25,224 bases of DNA. It comes from Fimenecus sp045631075 (lineage in GTDB: Bacteria > Bacillota > Clostridia > Oscillospirales > Acutalibacteraceae). Under the pieces are notes generated by a model that was not told the DNA's origin, searched no databases, and worked only from the letters and a program-made list of their open reading frames with translations. Position 1 is the stretch's first letter; every line of letters starts with the position of its first letter. Below are positions 1 through 5,942 of the stretch, piece after piece. The translations under genes were made by a program, and so were the position numbers. The DNA is taken from NCBI GenBank assembly GCA_045631075.1, contig JAZQUC010000168.1, positions 1 to 25,224 on the forward strand. The letters run 5' to 3'.

Positions 1-32
1 AAAGAACAAGTTATTCTTCACGAGAGTATTGA

Positions 33-818
33 TTATACGTATTTGCTATAAAATTCATCAACTATATCGCTCATATAATCATCAAGATATGACATTCCTG
101 TTTCTGCGATGTCTGCTGGGATGCCGAAAAAGGCTTCTGCCATTGAGCCTGCTATTGCTGCGACAGTGTCTGAGTCACCACCGATTGAGATAGCATTACG
201 GATTGTATCTTCGAAATCAGTTGCTTCATAGAAGCATTGAAATGCTTGTGGGACAGTGGTTTTATTTATAATTTCATATTCATACGTTGGTCGGATTTCG
301 TCAATTGTGAACTCAACTGGGTAGTATTTCTCCATATATGCTTTGAGTTCATCCTTTGATGCACCATTTCTTGCAAGGAAGATTACACCTGCAGTTGCCT
401 GTGCGCCTGCGATTCCGTCAGGATGGTTATGGGTAATCTCTGCACAGAGTTTTGCAAGTTTTTCACATTCTTCAATAGACTTTGCATACCATCCAACCGC
501 TGATGTTCGCATTGCGGAGCCATTTCCACAACTGTTATATGGGTCTCTCCATTTTTCTTCCACCCATAACAAATAATGCCCACCATAACCAACATCAGGA
601 TACATCTCACCATATTTGTGGAAAATATCAATCAGATTTTCTTTGAAGTTATCTTCATCATCAGGGTTGTATTTGAGCAATGCTTCTGCAACTGCTACTG
701 TCAAAACTGAGTCGTCTGTAAATTCACATTGAGATTTGAACAGTTCAAAATCCTTACTTTTTAAGTTATCAAATTCGTAGATTGAACCTACGATATCGCC
801 AATAATTGCACCTTTCAT
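33..818 (-). CDS. ADP-ribosylglycohydrolase family protein (DraG/ARH-like)
   Basis: A 261-aa protein of the ADP-ribosyl-glycohydrolase fold, which removes ADP-ribose from modified proteins or small molecules using a binuclear Mg/Mn centre. Seen in the sequence: GDIVGS at residues 7-12, the metal-binding TDDS at 34-37, a GNGSAMR block near residue 100 and the C-terminal GGDSDT at 213-218, the usual order and spacing; length is normal for the family. A GAGGTG ribosome site lies 6-7 bases before the ATG. It is the last gene of a minus-strand run with three small-protein genes, 19 bases after the 61-aa gene. No ADP-ribosyltransferase is visible in the window, so the substrate is unknown, but a macrodomain protein lies 2 kb away. 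No signal peptide, so cytoplasmic. Family assignment is firm; the substrate is not. Confidence 0.92.
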   Translation of the reverse strand: MKGAIIGDIVGSIYEFDNLKSKDFELFKSQCEFTDDSVLTVAVAEALLKYNPDDEDNFKENLIDIFHKYGEMYPDVGYGGHYLLWVEEKWRDPYNSCGNGSAMRTSAVGWYAKSIEECEKLAKLCAEITHNHPDGIAGAQATAGVIFLARNGASKDELKAYMEKYYPVEFTIDEIRPTYEYEIINKTTVPQAFQCFYEATDFEDTIRNAISIGGDSDTVAAIAGSMAEAFFGIPADIAETGMSYLDDYMSDIVDEFYSKYV

Positions 819-837
819 AAAATCACCTCATTAAATT

Positions 838-1023
838 TTAATCAAGTCCCATTAGTTTCAAAATAAAAAATACGAGTATTAATATGACAAACCATTTTGC
901 ACCAGTTGAGCCAATGGAGCTAAAATATGAACCATTCCCTGACGAACTGTTACCAGTATCAATAACTGATTTGTAGTGAGCATAATCCCTACCATCTATT
1001 TTACCATCATTATTCCAATCCAT
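838..1023 (-). CDS. Small EF-hand/dockerin-like membrane protein
   Basis: A 61-aa protein that begins with one Ca2+-binding-type loop, DWNNDGKIDGRDY (residues 2-14), matching the DxNxDGxIDxxD pattern of EF-hands and type I dockerins. A Ser/Gly-rich linker follows, then one hydrophobic helix near the C-terminus (about residues 43-60). Only one loop is present, whereas real dockerins have two, so cellulosome attachment is unlikely. A tail-anchored or single-pass small membrane protein fits better. A GAGGTG ribosome site precedes the ATG, and the start lies 11 bases after the 103-aa gene, indicating co-transcription. Function unknown; small proteins with this layout are common in clostridia. Confidence 0.75.
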   Translation of the reverse strand: MDWNNDGKIDGRDYAHYKSVIDTGNSSSGNGSYFSSIGSTGAKWFVILILVFFILKLMGLD

Positions 1024-1034
1024 AAAAGCACCTC

Positions 1035-1346
1035 TTATTTTTTATGCTTGTAATCTCCAAAGAAACCAGGTGTGCTTTCGCCTGTTTTATGACCGTTATC
1101 GTCATAGTGGTTGTAGTCACCAAAGAATCCAGGGTCGCTATGTCCTGTCTTGTGACCACTGTTATCATAATGATTAAACCCACCGAAGAAGCCTGGGTCA
1201 CTGTGACCAGTTTTATGACCACTACTATCATAATGGTTGTAGCCACCAAAAAGGCTTGGACTACTTGTGCCTATTTTCTTACCGTGTTCATCATAATGAA
1301 TGATATCTCCGAAAAATCCTCTTTCGCTACGTCCTTTATCTGCCAT
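1035..1346 (-). CDS. Tandem 21-residue repeat protein
   Basis: A 103-aa protein made almost entirely of a 21-residue repeat with the pattern GFFGxxNHYDxxGHKTGxSxP: four full units (residues 10-93) and a partial fifth (94-103). The ATG at 1346 is preferred over an ATG three codons upstream because an AAGGAG ribosome site lies 8 bases before it. That site overlaps the TAA stop of the 21-aa ORF upstream, suggesting translational coupling. Aromatic, His, Asp and Gly residues recur in each unit, which could favour metal binding or a repetitive beta structure; this is inference. No signal peptide or membrane segment. I do not recognise a named family; similar repeats occur as hypothetical proteins in clostridia. 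Confidence 0.85.
   Translation of the reverse strand: MADKGRSERGFFGDIIHYDEHGKKIGTSSPSLFGGYNHYDSSGHKTGHSDPGFFGGFNHYDNSGHKTGHSDPGFFGDYNHYDDNGHKTGESTPGFFGDYKHKK
1038..1319 (-). repeat. 63-bp tandem coding repeats (4.5 copies)
   Basis: Four full 63-bp units (1068-1319) and a 30-bp partial unit (1038-1067) inside the 103-aa gene. The two central units are nearly identical in protein (both end GHKTGHSDP); the outer ones have diverged, which suggests stepwise expansion from the middle. Confidence 0.85.
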
Positions 1347-1358
1347 AATTTTCACTCC

Positions 1359-1424
1359 TTAAAACTGACCTAACAAACACAACAAAAAATATAAACCGAA
1401 TAATAATGCAAAAAATGTAATCAT
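1359..1424 (-). CDS. 21-aa hydrophobic small protein
   Basis: A short ORF, ATG at 1424 to TAA at 1359, encoding 21 residues. It begins MITFFALLFG, continues with a Leu/Phe/Tyr stretch containing one Cys and ends LLGQF, so almost the whole peptide could span a membrane. It has a strong AAAGGAG ribosome site (1434-1440) with 9 bases to the ATG. Its stop codon lies within the ribosome site of the 103-aa gene (TAAGGAG), a typical arrangement for coupled translation. It is the first gene of the minus-strand run ending in the ADP-ribosylglycohydrolase. Support comes from ribosome site, position and composition; no homology can be claimed. It could instead be a leader peptide. Confidence 0.55.
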   Translation of the reverse strand: MITFFALLFGLYFLLCLLGQF

Positions 1425-1427
1425 TTA

Positions 1428-1475
1428 CAACATCTCCTTTTCTGATTACATAATATCACAGAATCAGAGATGTTG
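1428..1475 (-). promoter_or_regulatory. Extended -10 promoter within an interrupted inverted repeat
   Basis: On the minus strand an extended -10 (TGaTATTAT, -10 at 1455-1450) lies upstream of the 21-aa ORF; no good -35 is present. Around it lies a broken dyad: CAACATCTC (1475-1467) pairs with GAGATGTTG (1436-1428), and TGATT (1466-1462) with AATCA (1447-1443). The right arm overlaps the ribosome site of the 21-aa ORF. If transcription starts downstream of the -10 the left arm is not in the mRNA, so the dyad would act as an operator; if it starts further upstream, the hairpin would hide the ribosome site. Confidence 0.45.
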
Positions 1476-1502
1476 CACTTTTTTGTTTTGAATTCAGTAC
1501 TA

Positions 1503-1557
1503 AAAAACGGACTTACTTGCGGTCGATTCGTGAATCGGCCCTACAAAAACGGACTTA
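1503..1557. repeat. Small palindromic element with 13-bp direct repeats
   Basis: A palindrome GGTCGATTCGTGAATCGGCC (1521-1540; 9-bp arms with one G-T pair) lies between two identical 13-bp direct repeats, AAAAACGGACTTA at 1503-1515 and 1545-1557. The second repeat contains the TAA stop of the vWA gene. The form is that of a REP- or MITE-like insertion next to the gene end, with either a target duplication or paired boundary repeats. It may also act as a weak transcription end for the vWA gene. Confidence 0.6.
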
Positions 1558-2208
1558 TCTTTTCTTGCTACGATTCTTGAAATCCTTGTCGATGTCTTCA
1601 CTCCAATTTTCTGCCATACACTTACTTGCACGGACATTGCAAACTGCTTTTGAAACAGTTTCGTACAAAACTGATGTGCCTTGGGCATCGGCATTGTAAT
1701 TAACTGCACGGTTACGGTCGATTCCATAGCGTTTTGCAGTTTCAACTGCGTCGATATTCGCACCAATGAACAAGAATTCCCAACCGTATTTTTCTTTCTG
1801 TCTTTCAATCATCATTTTCACTCTGTCGGATGAATAACGATGACTTGAATTTTCCTGACCATCAGTTGTGATGATGAAAATTGTGTTCTCTGGCACATCT
1901 TCTGGTCGAGCATATTTATGGACATTACCGATGTGATGGATTGCTCCACCAATAGCATCAATGAGTGCTGTGCATCCACCAACAAAATAGTCATCCTCTG
2001 TCATTGGTCTGATTTCGTCAAGGCTTACTCTATCGTGGATAACCTTGCTTTCGTCATCAAAAAGCACAGTTGAAACGATACATTCGCCATCCTGCTTTTT
2101 CTGCTTTTCAATCATAGCGTTAAAGCCATCGATTGTGTCACTTTCAAGACCTGACATTGAGCCACTTCTGTCTAAAATAAATACGAGTTCAGTTAAGTTT
2201 TTCTTCAT
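1555..2208 (-). CDS. TerY-like vWA domain protein
   Basis: A 217-aa protein that is essentially one von Willebrand A domain, a metal-dependent protein-interaction fold. The MIDAS residues are intact: DRSGS at 13-17, a Thr in GGCTALID at residue 80, and TTDGQEN with Asp116. The best start is ATG at 2208: a GGAGG site lies 7-8 bases upstream, while the longer reading from 2223 would place that site inside the gene. It resembles TerY-type cytoplasmic vWA proteins, which act as scaffolds in Ter stress systems, but no TerD-family gene is visible. It has its own -10 element upstream, and its stop overlaps a palindromic repeat. Partner unknown; the neighbouring ADP-ribose and HEPN genes are candidates by position only. 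Confidence 0.88.
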   Translation of the reverse strand: MKKNLTELVFILDRSGSMSGLESDTIDGFNAMIEKQKKQDGECIVSTVLFDDESKVIHDRVSLDEIRPMTEDDYFVGGCTALIDAIGGAIHHIGNVHKYARPEDVPENTIFIITTDGQENSSHRYSSDRVKMMIERQKEKYGWEFLFIGANIDAVETAKRYGIDRNRAVNYNADAQGTSVLYETVSKAVCNVRASKCMAENWSEDIDKDFKNRSKKR

Positions 2209-2264
2209 TGTAAATTCCTCCAAAAAAATAATGTGATTGTGGGTTTCTTCAACCTTACAACCAC

Positions 2265-2270
2265 ATTATA
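2265..2270 (-). promoter_or_regulatory. -10 element for the vWA gene
   Basis: A perfect TATAAT on the minus strand (2270-2265), about 57 bases upstream of the vWA start, just past the terminator hairpin of the preceding gene. No convincing -35 at 17 bp spacing. Confidence 0.45.
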
Positions 2271-2291
2271 ACGAGTTATTTATTTGTAAAG

Positions 2292-2308
2292 GTCTCTTGG
2301 TGAGAGAC
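2292..2308 (-). terminator. Hairpin downstream of the HEPN-like gene
   Basis: GTCTCT (2292-2297) and AGAGAC (2303-2308) form a 6-bp stem with a 5-base loop, 8 bases past the stop of the minus-strand HEPN-like gene. On the minus strand it is followed by CTTT then AT-rich sequence, a modest intrinsic terminator; on the plus strand a T5 run follows. Confidence 0.5.
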
Positions 2309-2315
2309 TTTTTGA

Positions 2316-2927
2316 CTATGCTTCAGCATCATATTCTTTAAGAATAGCCTTTTTTATTGATTCAATATTTTCTAGCAAGATTTTAAATTGTTCAATGCCT
2401 GAATTACCATTATATTTTAACTTCATATAATTAACGCTAATTCTCTCTCCTCTTTTTTTATTACCTGTTGGTTTTAATGTTATTTCAGGATAACGCAAGG
2501 ACATGTACAAATCATAGGAATTGTTTAATCCATTTACTTGTTTGTAATCTTTTATAATTTCAATTTGATTATCGTAAAAGGTTTTCAAACTTGAATATAT
2601 TTTTGAATCTTCATTATAAATATTCTTAAGGGATTCCAATACATTTTCAATACCATGTTCCTTTTTGAAATTTTCACCATTGAATAATAATAATCCCTTT
2701 ATAAAAAGTTCGGTGCTTTGCATGCAATTAAAAACAGCTGGAATAAATAGATACAAATCACTTTTAGAGGAGTTTTTCTCCATTTCTTCACATGCCTCTT
2801 CTGATGTTTTTCCAATTCCAGCATTAGAGTTTCCATTTGAAATAAGAGTTTCTAACAATAGTTTTGCAGTTTCTAAATATTGTTCACCTAAAATAAAATA
2901 TTGTTTTGCTCTTTCCTTTTCACACAT
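2316..2927 (-). CDS. HEPN-like helical protein
   Basis: A 203-aa, apparently all-helical protein. The N-terminus (AKQYFILGEQYLETAKLLLE) and the block FNCMQSTELFIKGLLLFNG (about residues 65-85), followed by a KEHGIENVL segment, match the two-helix ExxxK core seen in HEPN-domain proteins that bind nucleotides or RNA or partner nucleotidyltransferases. The RNase signature Rx4-6H of catalytic HEPN toxins is not seen, so a non-nuclease member is more likely. The start is supported by GAGGAA seven bases upstream. It lies 69 bases after the macrodomain gene on the same strand, so read-through from that operon is plausible. HEPN assignment is by pattern only. Confidence 0.6.
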   Translation of the reverse strand: MCEKERAKQYFILGEQYLETAKLLLETLISNGNSNAGIGKTSEEACEEMEKNSSKSDLYLFIPAVFNCMQSTELFIKGLLLFNGENFKKEHGIENVLESLKNIYNEDSKIYSSLKTFYDNQIEIIKDYKQVNGLNNSYDLYMSLRYPEITLKPTGNKKRGERISVNYMKLKYNGNSGIEQFKILLENIESIKKAILKEYDAEA

Positions 2928-2996
2928 TTTTATTTCCTCAATTCACTCATTTTACCAAAACTAAACTATAAGCCTAAATAGATATCGCCCCTATAT

Positions 2997-4070
2997 TTAT
3001 ACTCCTAACAACTGTTGGTCAAATTGGTACAGTACCTCGTTCACATCAAAGATGGTTTTGTAGTTTCCTGTTTCAATAAAATATTGGATGATTACATCGA
3101 ATTTGTTACAATTTGAAAGACTGTATCCTGCTGTTTTGAGCAGATGTGTTGTTTCGTCAAGGTCAAGTTTAAGACGGATTGCGAATGATATTGCGGACAA
3201 TTTACTTGGCTTGTAATTTGGGTCACACTTGATTTTTGAGAAGGTTTTTTTGTTCACATTTGAGAGCTTGTACGCCTCAACATCTGTGATGCCTTTCTTG
3301 TCAATATAGTAGAAAAGCGTGTCTGCAAAGCCCTTGTCCATCTGCTTGAGCATATCTTCAAGAGTTGATTCCTTGCAACAACAATCTTCCATATCAATTG
3401 CAAGTGTCCTTGACTCACAGACCATCTTTTTCTCTGCTCGTTCTTTAATGACTCTGTCTCTGCGTTCTCTCAACGCTTCTCTGCTCAATGATGTTTTCGG
3501 ATAACTGCTGTATGTACCCTCTACAATCTGATGCTCGGCATTCTGCTCAACATATGTATCGTCGATATATGATGCCACATCGCAGAACAGTTTTTCGCTG
3601 ATTTCAAATGCTTTCTTGTCATAAACCACAAGATATACGAGCATCTCATTCTCGAAAAGGAAGTCGCTGATGACACTTGTTGCAATCTTCAACACAGACT
3701 GTCTTGGGAATCCATAAGCACCCGATGCGATAAGCGGAAATGCAACCGTTTCGCAATTGTTCTCTTTTGCAAGATTCAGGCACTCTTTATAGCAAGACAT
3801 AAGCATTTCTTCAGGGTTGTCGAGACGATGCCAGTTAGGCCCTGCAGTATGGATAACATACTTGCAAGGCAACTTAAATGCAGGCGTGATTTTTGCTTTT
3901 CCCACTTCACATCCACCGAGTTTTTCGCAGTATTCCAATAGTTCCGGACCTGCTGCCTCGTGGATTGACAAATCAGCTCCACCACCTGGGTAGAGATGTC
4001 TGTTTGACGGATTCACAATAGCATCACATTCTATTTTCGTAATATCCTGACGAATAATTTTAAGTGGCAT
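2997..4070 (-). CDS. Macrodomain protein with C-terminal helical (HTH-like) domain
   Basis: A 357-aa protein. Residues 1-170 are a macrodomain, which binds ADP-ribose and often hydrolyses ADP-ribosyl or O-acetyl-ADP-ribose: visible are NPSN (20-23), GGGADLSIHEAAG (29-41), HTAGP (74-78) and PLIASGAYGFP (112-122). After a charged linker, residues about 240-357 form a helical domain ending in LLGV; this domain is often fused to macrodomains in Firmicutes and looks like an XRE-type helix-turn-helix. The start at 4070 is chosen because AAGGAG precedes it; a reading from 4112 would overlap the previous gene. That ribosome site shares bases with the TAA of the metallopeptidase gene (TAAGGAG), so translation is probably coupled. 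Family secure; the exact substrate is unknown. Confidence 0.92.
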   Translation of the reverse strand: MPLKIIRQDITKIECDAIVNPSNRHLYPGGGADLSIHEAAGPELLEYCEKLGGCEVGKAKITPAFKLPCKYVIHTAGPNWHRLDNPEEMLMSCYKECLNLAKENNCETVAFPLIASGAYGFPRQSVLKIATSVISDFLFENEMLVYLVVYDKKAFEISEKLFCDVASYIDDTYVEQNAEHQIVEGTYSSYPKTSLSREALRERRDRVIKERAEKKMVCESRTLAIDMEDCCCKESTLEDMLKQMDKGFADTLFYYIDKKGITDVEAYKLSNVNKKTFSKIKCDPNYKPSKLSAISFAIRLKLDLDETTHLLKTAGYSLSNCNKFDVIIQYFIETGNYKTIFDVNEVLYQFDQQLLGV

Positions 4071-4080
4071 AATTATCTCC

Positions 4081-4644
4081 TTATTTTGGAATGCGATTAA
4101 GGTACATTCCACCGTTTTGTTTTAGCCACAAGTGGCATTGTTTATAGTTTGGAAAGACCTTATCAATCTCTGCATAGAATCGTGCTGAATGATTCATTTG
4201 CTTTGTGTGGCACAACTCATGCACCACAATACTGTCAATAATTTCATCAGGTAACAACACCAAAAGACAATTGAAATTCAGGTTGCCTTTTGATGAACAA
4301 CTACCCCAACGGGTGTGCTGACATTTGATAGTGATTTTGTTGTATGTTACGCCGATTTTCTTTGCATAAAATTCAACACGCTTTGGAATATCGATTTTTG
4401 CCTTTGCTGTGAATTGCTTGATTTCTTCCTGTGTGTATGGGTTCATTTCATTTATGATTCTCTGCCTTTCATTGAGTTTAGCAAGATGCTTATCAATCCA
4501 AGATTTTTTTGACTCAATGAATTTATATATATCTTTTTCTTTCATACGAATAGGCGCACGAGCAATTATTTCATTAGGTCTTAACTCTATTGAAAGTGTT
4601 TTTCTGTTGCTACGGATGATTGTAATCTTAGTTTCAAGGCTCAT
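4081..4644 (-). CDS. YgjP-like zinc metallopeptidase (DUF45)
   Basis: A 187-aa protein of the YgjP/DUF45 family. It carries the zinc motif HELCH (142-146), the downstream NHSARF segment (151-156) and the family mark TRWGSCSSKG (111-120). These are predicted cytoplasmic zinc metalloproteases; substrates are not established. It starts with an ATG overlapping the TGA of the SGNH gene (ATGA), showing coupled translation, with GAGG eight bases upstream. The stop lies 10 bases before the macrodomain start. YgjP-like genes often accompany type I restriction or other defence genes, but none is seen adjacent here. Confidence 0.9.
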   Translation of the reverse strand: MSLETKITIIRSNRKTLSIELRPNEIIARAPIRMKEKDIYKFIESKKSWIDKHLAKLNERQRIINEMNPYTQEEIKQFTAKAKIDIPKRVEFYAKKIGVTYNKITIKCQHTRWGSCSSKGNLNFNCLLVLLPDEIIDSIVVHELCHTKQMNHSARFYAEIDKVFPNYKQCHLWLKQNGGMYLNRIPK

Positions 4645-5396
4645 TTGATTACCTCATATAAAGTCTTTTGGAATTTTGGTAGCCACCATTCTTTGTAGCC
4701 AGCTTTGGTGGGGTGGATGTGGTCGATGAGATAGATTTTGCGTTGGTCTTCTGTGATATTATTTATTTCTGCATCGTTCCAGAAGTCGATTACGGTGATT
4801 TGCCATTTGTCTTGGATTTTGAGAAGCAAATCCACCATTTTTGCATAGTGGTCACTGTCATATTTTGCTTGAGTATAGAACACAACTGGACAATCCCAAG
4901 TATTCTTCGCATACACGATTATGTATTCAATTGCACCTGCGATGGTTTGAGTATCAAAATCGTTTATATCATAACTTTCGCTGATTTCACCAAGTGGCAT
5001 TTCCTTTGTAGCATCATTGGTTGAAAGCTGGCAGACAAAGGCATCAGCATTGATATTCTTGTCGATAGTCTTCATTCGGGACACATATGAATTGTCCTTA
5101 ACATCAACAAGAGTCGTGCCTGACACAGCCTCTTTTCTGGCAATAATTCCGTCAGTTTTTTCAAGAAAATCAGCAAAGCTTACGCCCATTGAACCATAAC
5201 CATAGGTAACGGAACTGCCAAGGAATATTACGGTTTTGTCTTTGATTGGACTATTCTCAATAGCACTTGTGTTCTTGAGGGAATACTCGCCATAATTACC
5301 ACGATTGAAAAAGCCAAACATGTTGCTCACATATATCCCTGACACGAGAATCACCACCAATAGGATTGAAATTACAATTCTGAGTTTTGCTTTCAT
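4641..5396 (-). CDS. Membrane-anchored SGNH/GDSL-type hydrolase
   Basis: A 251-aa protein with an N-terminal hydrophobic helix after Lys/Arg residues (about residues 6-27) and no lipobox, so either an uncleaved anchor or a signal peptide; the enzyme would act outside the membrane. The SGNH blocks are present: GSSVTYG (60-66, catalytic Ser62), Gly in VSGTT (about 93), STND (125-128) and DHIHP (225-229, Asp225/His228). The family removes acyl or acetyl groups from lipids, glycans or peptidoglycan. It is first in an operon with the metallopeptidase and macrodomain genes, downstream of a good promoter. An extracytoplasmic esterase coupled by ATGA to a cytoplasmic protease is an odd pairing. Family firm; substrate unknown. 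Confidence 0.88.
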   Translation of the reverse strand: MKAKLRIVISILLVVILVSGIYVSNMFGFFNRGNYGEYSLKNTSAIENSPIKDKTVIFLGSSVTYGYGSMGVSFADFLEKTDGIIARKEAVSGTTLVDVKDNSYVSRMKTIDKNINADAFVCQLSTNDATKEMPLGEISESYDINDFDTQTIAGAIEYIIVYAKNTWDCPVVFYTQAKYDSDHYAKMVDLLLKIQDKWQITVIDFWNDAEINNITEDQRKIYLIDHIHPTKAGYKEWWLPKFQKTLYEVIK

Positions 5397-5440
5397 TTAT
5401 ATCACTCCAAAAGTGCTTAAACATTATTTGTTATAAAATA

Positions 5441-5469
5441 ATAATACCACGGAAGCACATAATTCTCAA
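5441..5469 (-). promoter_or_regulatory. Sigma-A promoter of the SGNH-metallopeptidase-macrodomain operon
   Basis: On the minus strand TTGAGA (5469-5464) and TATTAT (5446-5441) are separated by 17 bp, about 45 bases upstream of the ATG, with a GGAGT ribosome site between. Confidence 0.7.
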
Positions 5470-5533
5470 TGAAAAATTGATTTGTTTTTCTACAGTAGGT
5501 TTTAACTGTTACACATTAGGATTTTCAGTTGTT

Positions 5534-5790
5534 TAACAATTATCAGTAATTTAACGATAGATTAGATAGATTTTCTAGGTTATCAACTAAATAAGCAATA
5601 AAAAGCGTTGCACAAAGGAGTGAAGATTCCCCAAATGCAACGCTTAACTCTTTTAAATGGCTTAAATGCTATATAAAACAACGATACCACTATCAACACA
5701 AATTGTATCAATAGTGGTATCTGATTTGACATTGACAACGCTATTTGATACAATTCGTCATTTTTGTACCAAGTGTTGCATGTGTTAAAT
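5534..5790. repeat. ~257-bp structured intergenic repeat, copy A
   Basis: Left copy of an element repeated in the same orientation at 23493-23748; by eye about nine in ten positions agree, with a run of over 70 identical bases around 5605-5692. Predicted structure: stem 1 AAGCGTTGCA (5603-5612) with TGCAACGCTT (5636-5645); stem 2 GATACCACTAT (5683-5693) with ATAGTGGTATC (5711-5721); stem 3 CAACGCT (5736-5742) with AGTGTTG (5772-5778). AATTGTATCA in loop 2 (5701-5710) is complementary to TGATACAATT in loop 3 (5746-5755). It fills most of the gap between the SGNH and sbcD promoters. The ends are loosely TTAAC/GTTAA. No protein-coding role is supported: the ORFs across it shift frame between copies and lack ribosome sites. 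Confidence 0.9.
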
Positions 5791-5865
5791 ATTATGTCCA
5801 CATTATATATCAAAAGTCAAGTTTGTTGAGCAATATAACAAAAAACACAGTCCTTTTTTATGTAC

Positions 5866-5882
5866 AGTGTTTAATTGACACT
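5866..5882. promoter_or_regulatory. Inverted repeat AGTGT-N7-ACACT over the sbcD -35
   Basis: AGTGT (5866-5870) and ACACT (5878-5882) with a 7-base spacer; the right arm overlaps the TTGACA box. The same geometry (ACTGT-N7-ACAGT) occurs in front of the WYL regulator gene, so it is a candidate operator. Confidence 0.4.
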
Positions 5883-5903
5883 AAAGGGGTATTGATTTAT
5901 AAT
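5875..5903 (+). promoter_or_regulatory. Consensus sigma-A promoter of the sbcDC operon
   Basis: TTGACA (5875-5880), 17-bp spacer, TATAAT (5898-5903): a perfect match to both hexamers, 39 bases before the sbcD ATG. No other strong promoter or terminator was seen before 18.7 kb, so it probably serves the whole 13-kb run. Confidence 0.85.
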
Positions 5904-5942
5904 ATTATAGGTATTTTATAACGATTAAGGAGACGAAAAAAT

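Noticed and set aside
838..1023. Cellulosomal dockerin
   Set aside because: Only one Ca-binding loop, no signal peptide, and a C-terminal membrane helix; no cohesin or glycosidase genes nearby.
1044..1373. Plus-strand ORF (109 codons) opposite the 21-residue-repeat gene
   Set aside because: Open only because the repeat gene lacks stops on the other strand; Val/Ile/Thr-rich translation and no ribosome site.
2316..2927. HEPN RNase toxin
   Set aside because: No Rx4-6H motif was found and no adjacent MNT-type antitoxin gene, so only a HEPN-like fold is claimed.
5492..5509. Inverted repeat ACAGT-N8-ACTGT upstream of the SGNH promoter as another WYL site
   Set aside because: The arms are in the opposite order and the spacing differs from the two candidate sites; probably chance.
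5534..5790. Integron attC site, because the element ends loosely fit RYYYAAC and GTTRRRY
   Set aside because: Copy B does not keep the left core, the element is longer than attC sites, and no integrase gene is near; AT-rich ends make this a likely chance match.
5583..5813. A 76-codon minus-strand ORF in repeat copy A, with a similar 62-codon ORF (23502-23690) in copy B, both with a hydrophobic stretch
   Set aside because: No ribosome site; a one-base indel shifts the frame between copies near the 3' end; the conserved feature is base pairing and not protein.
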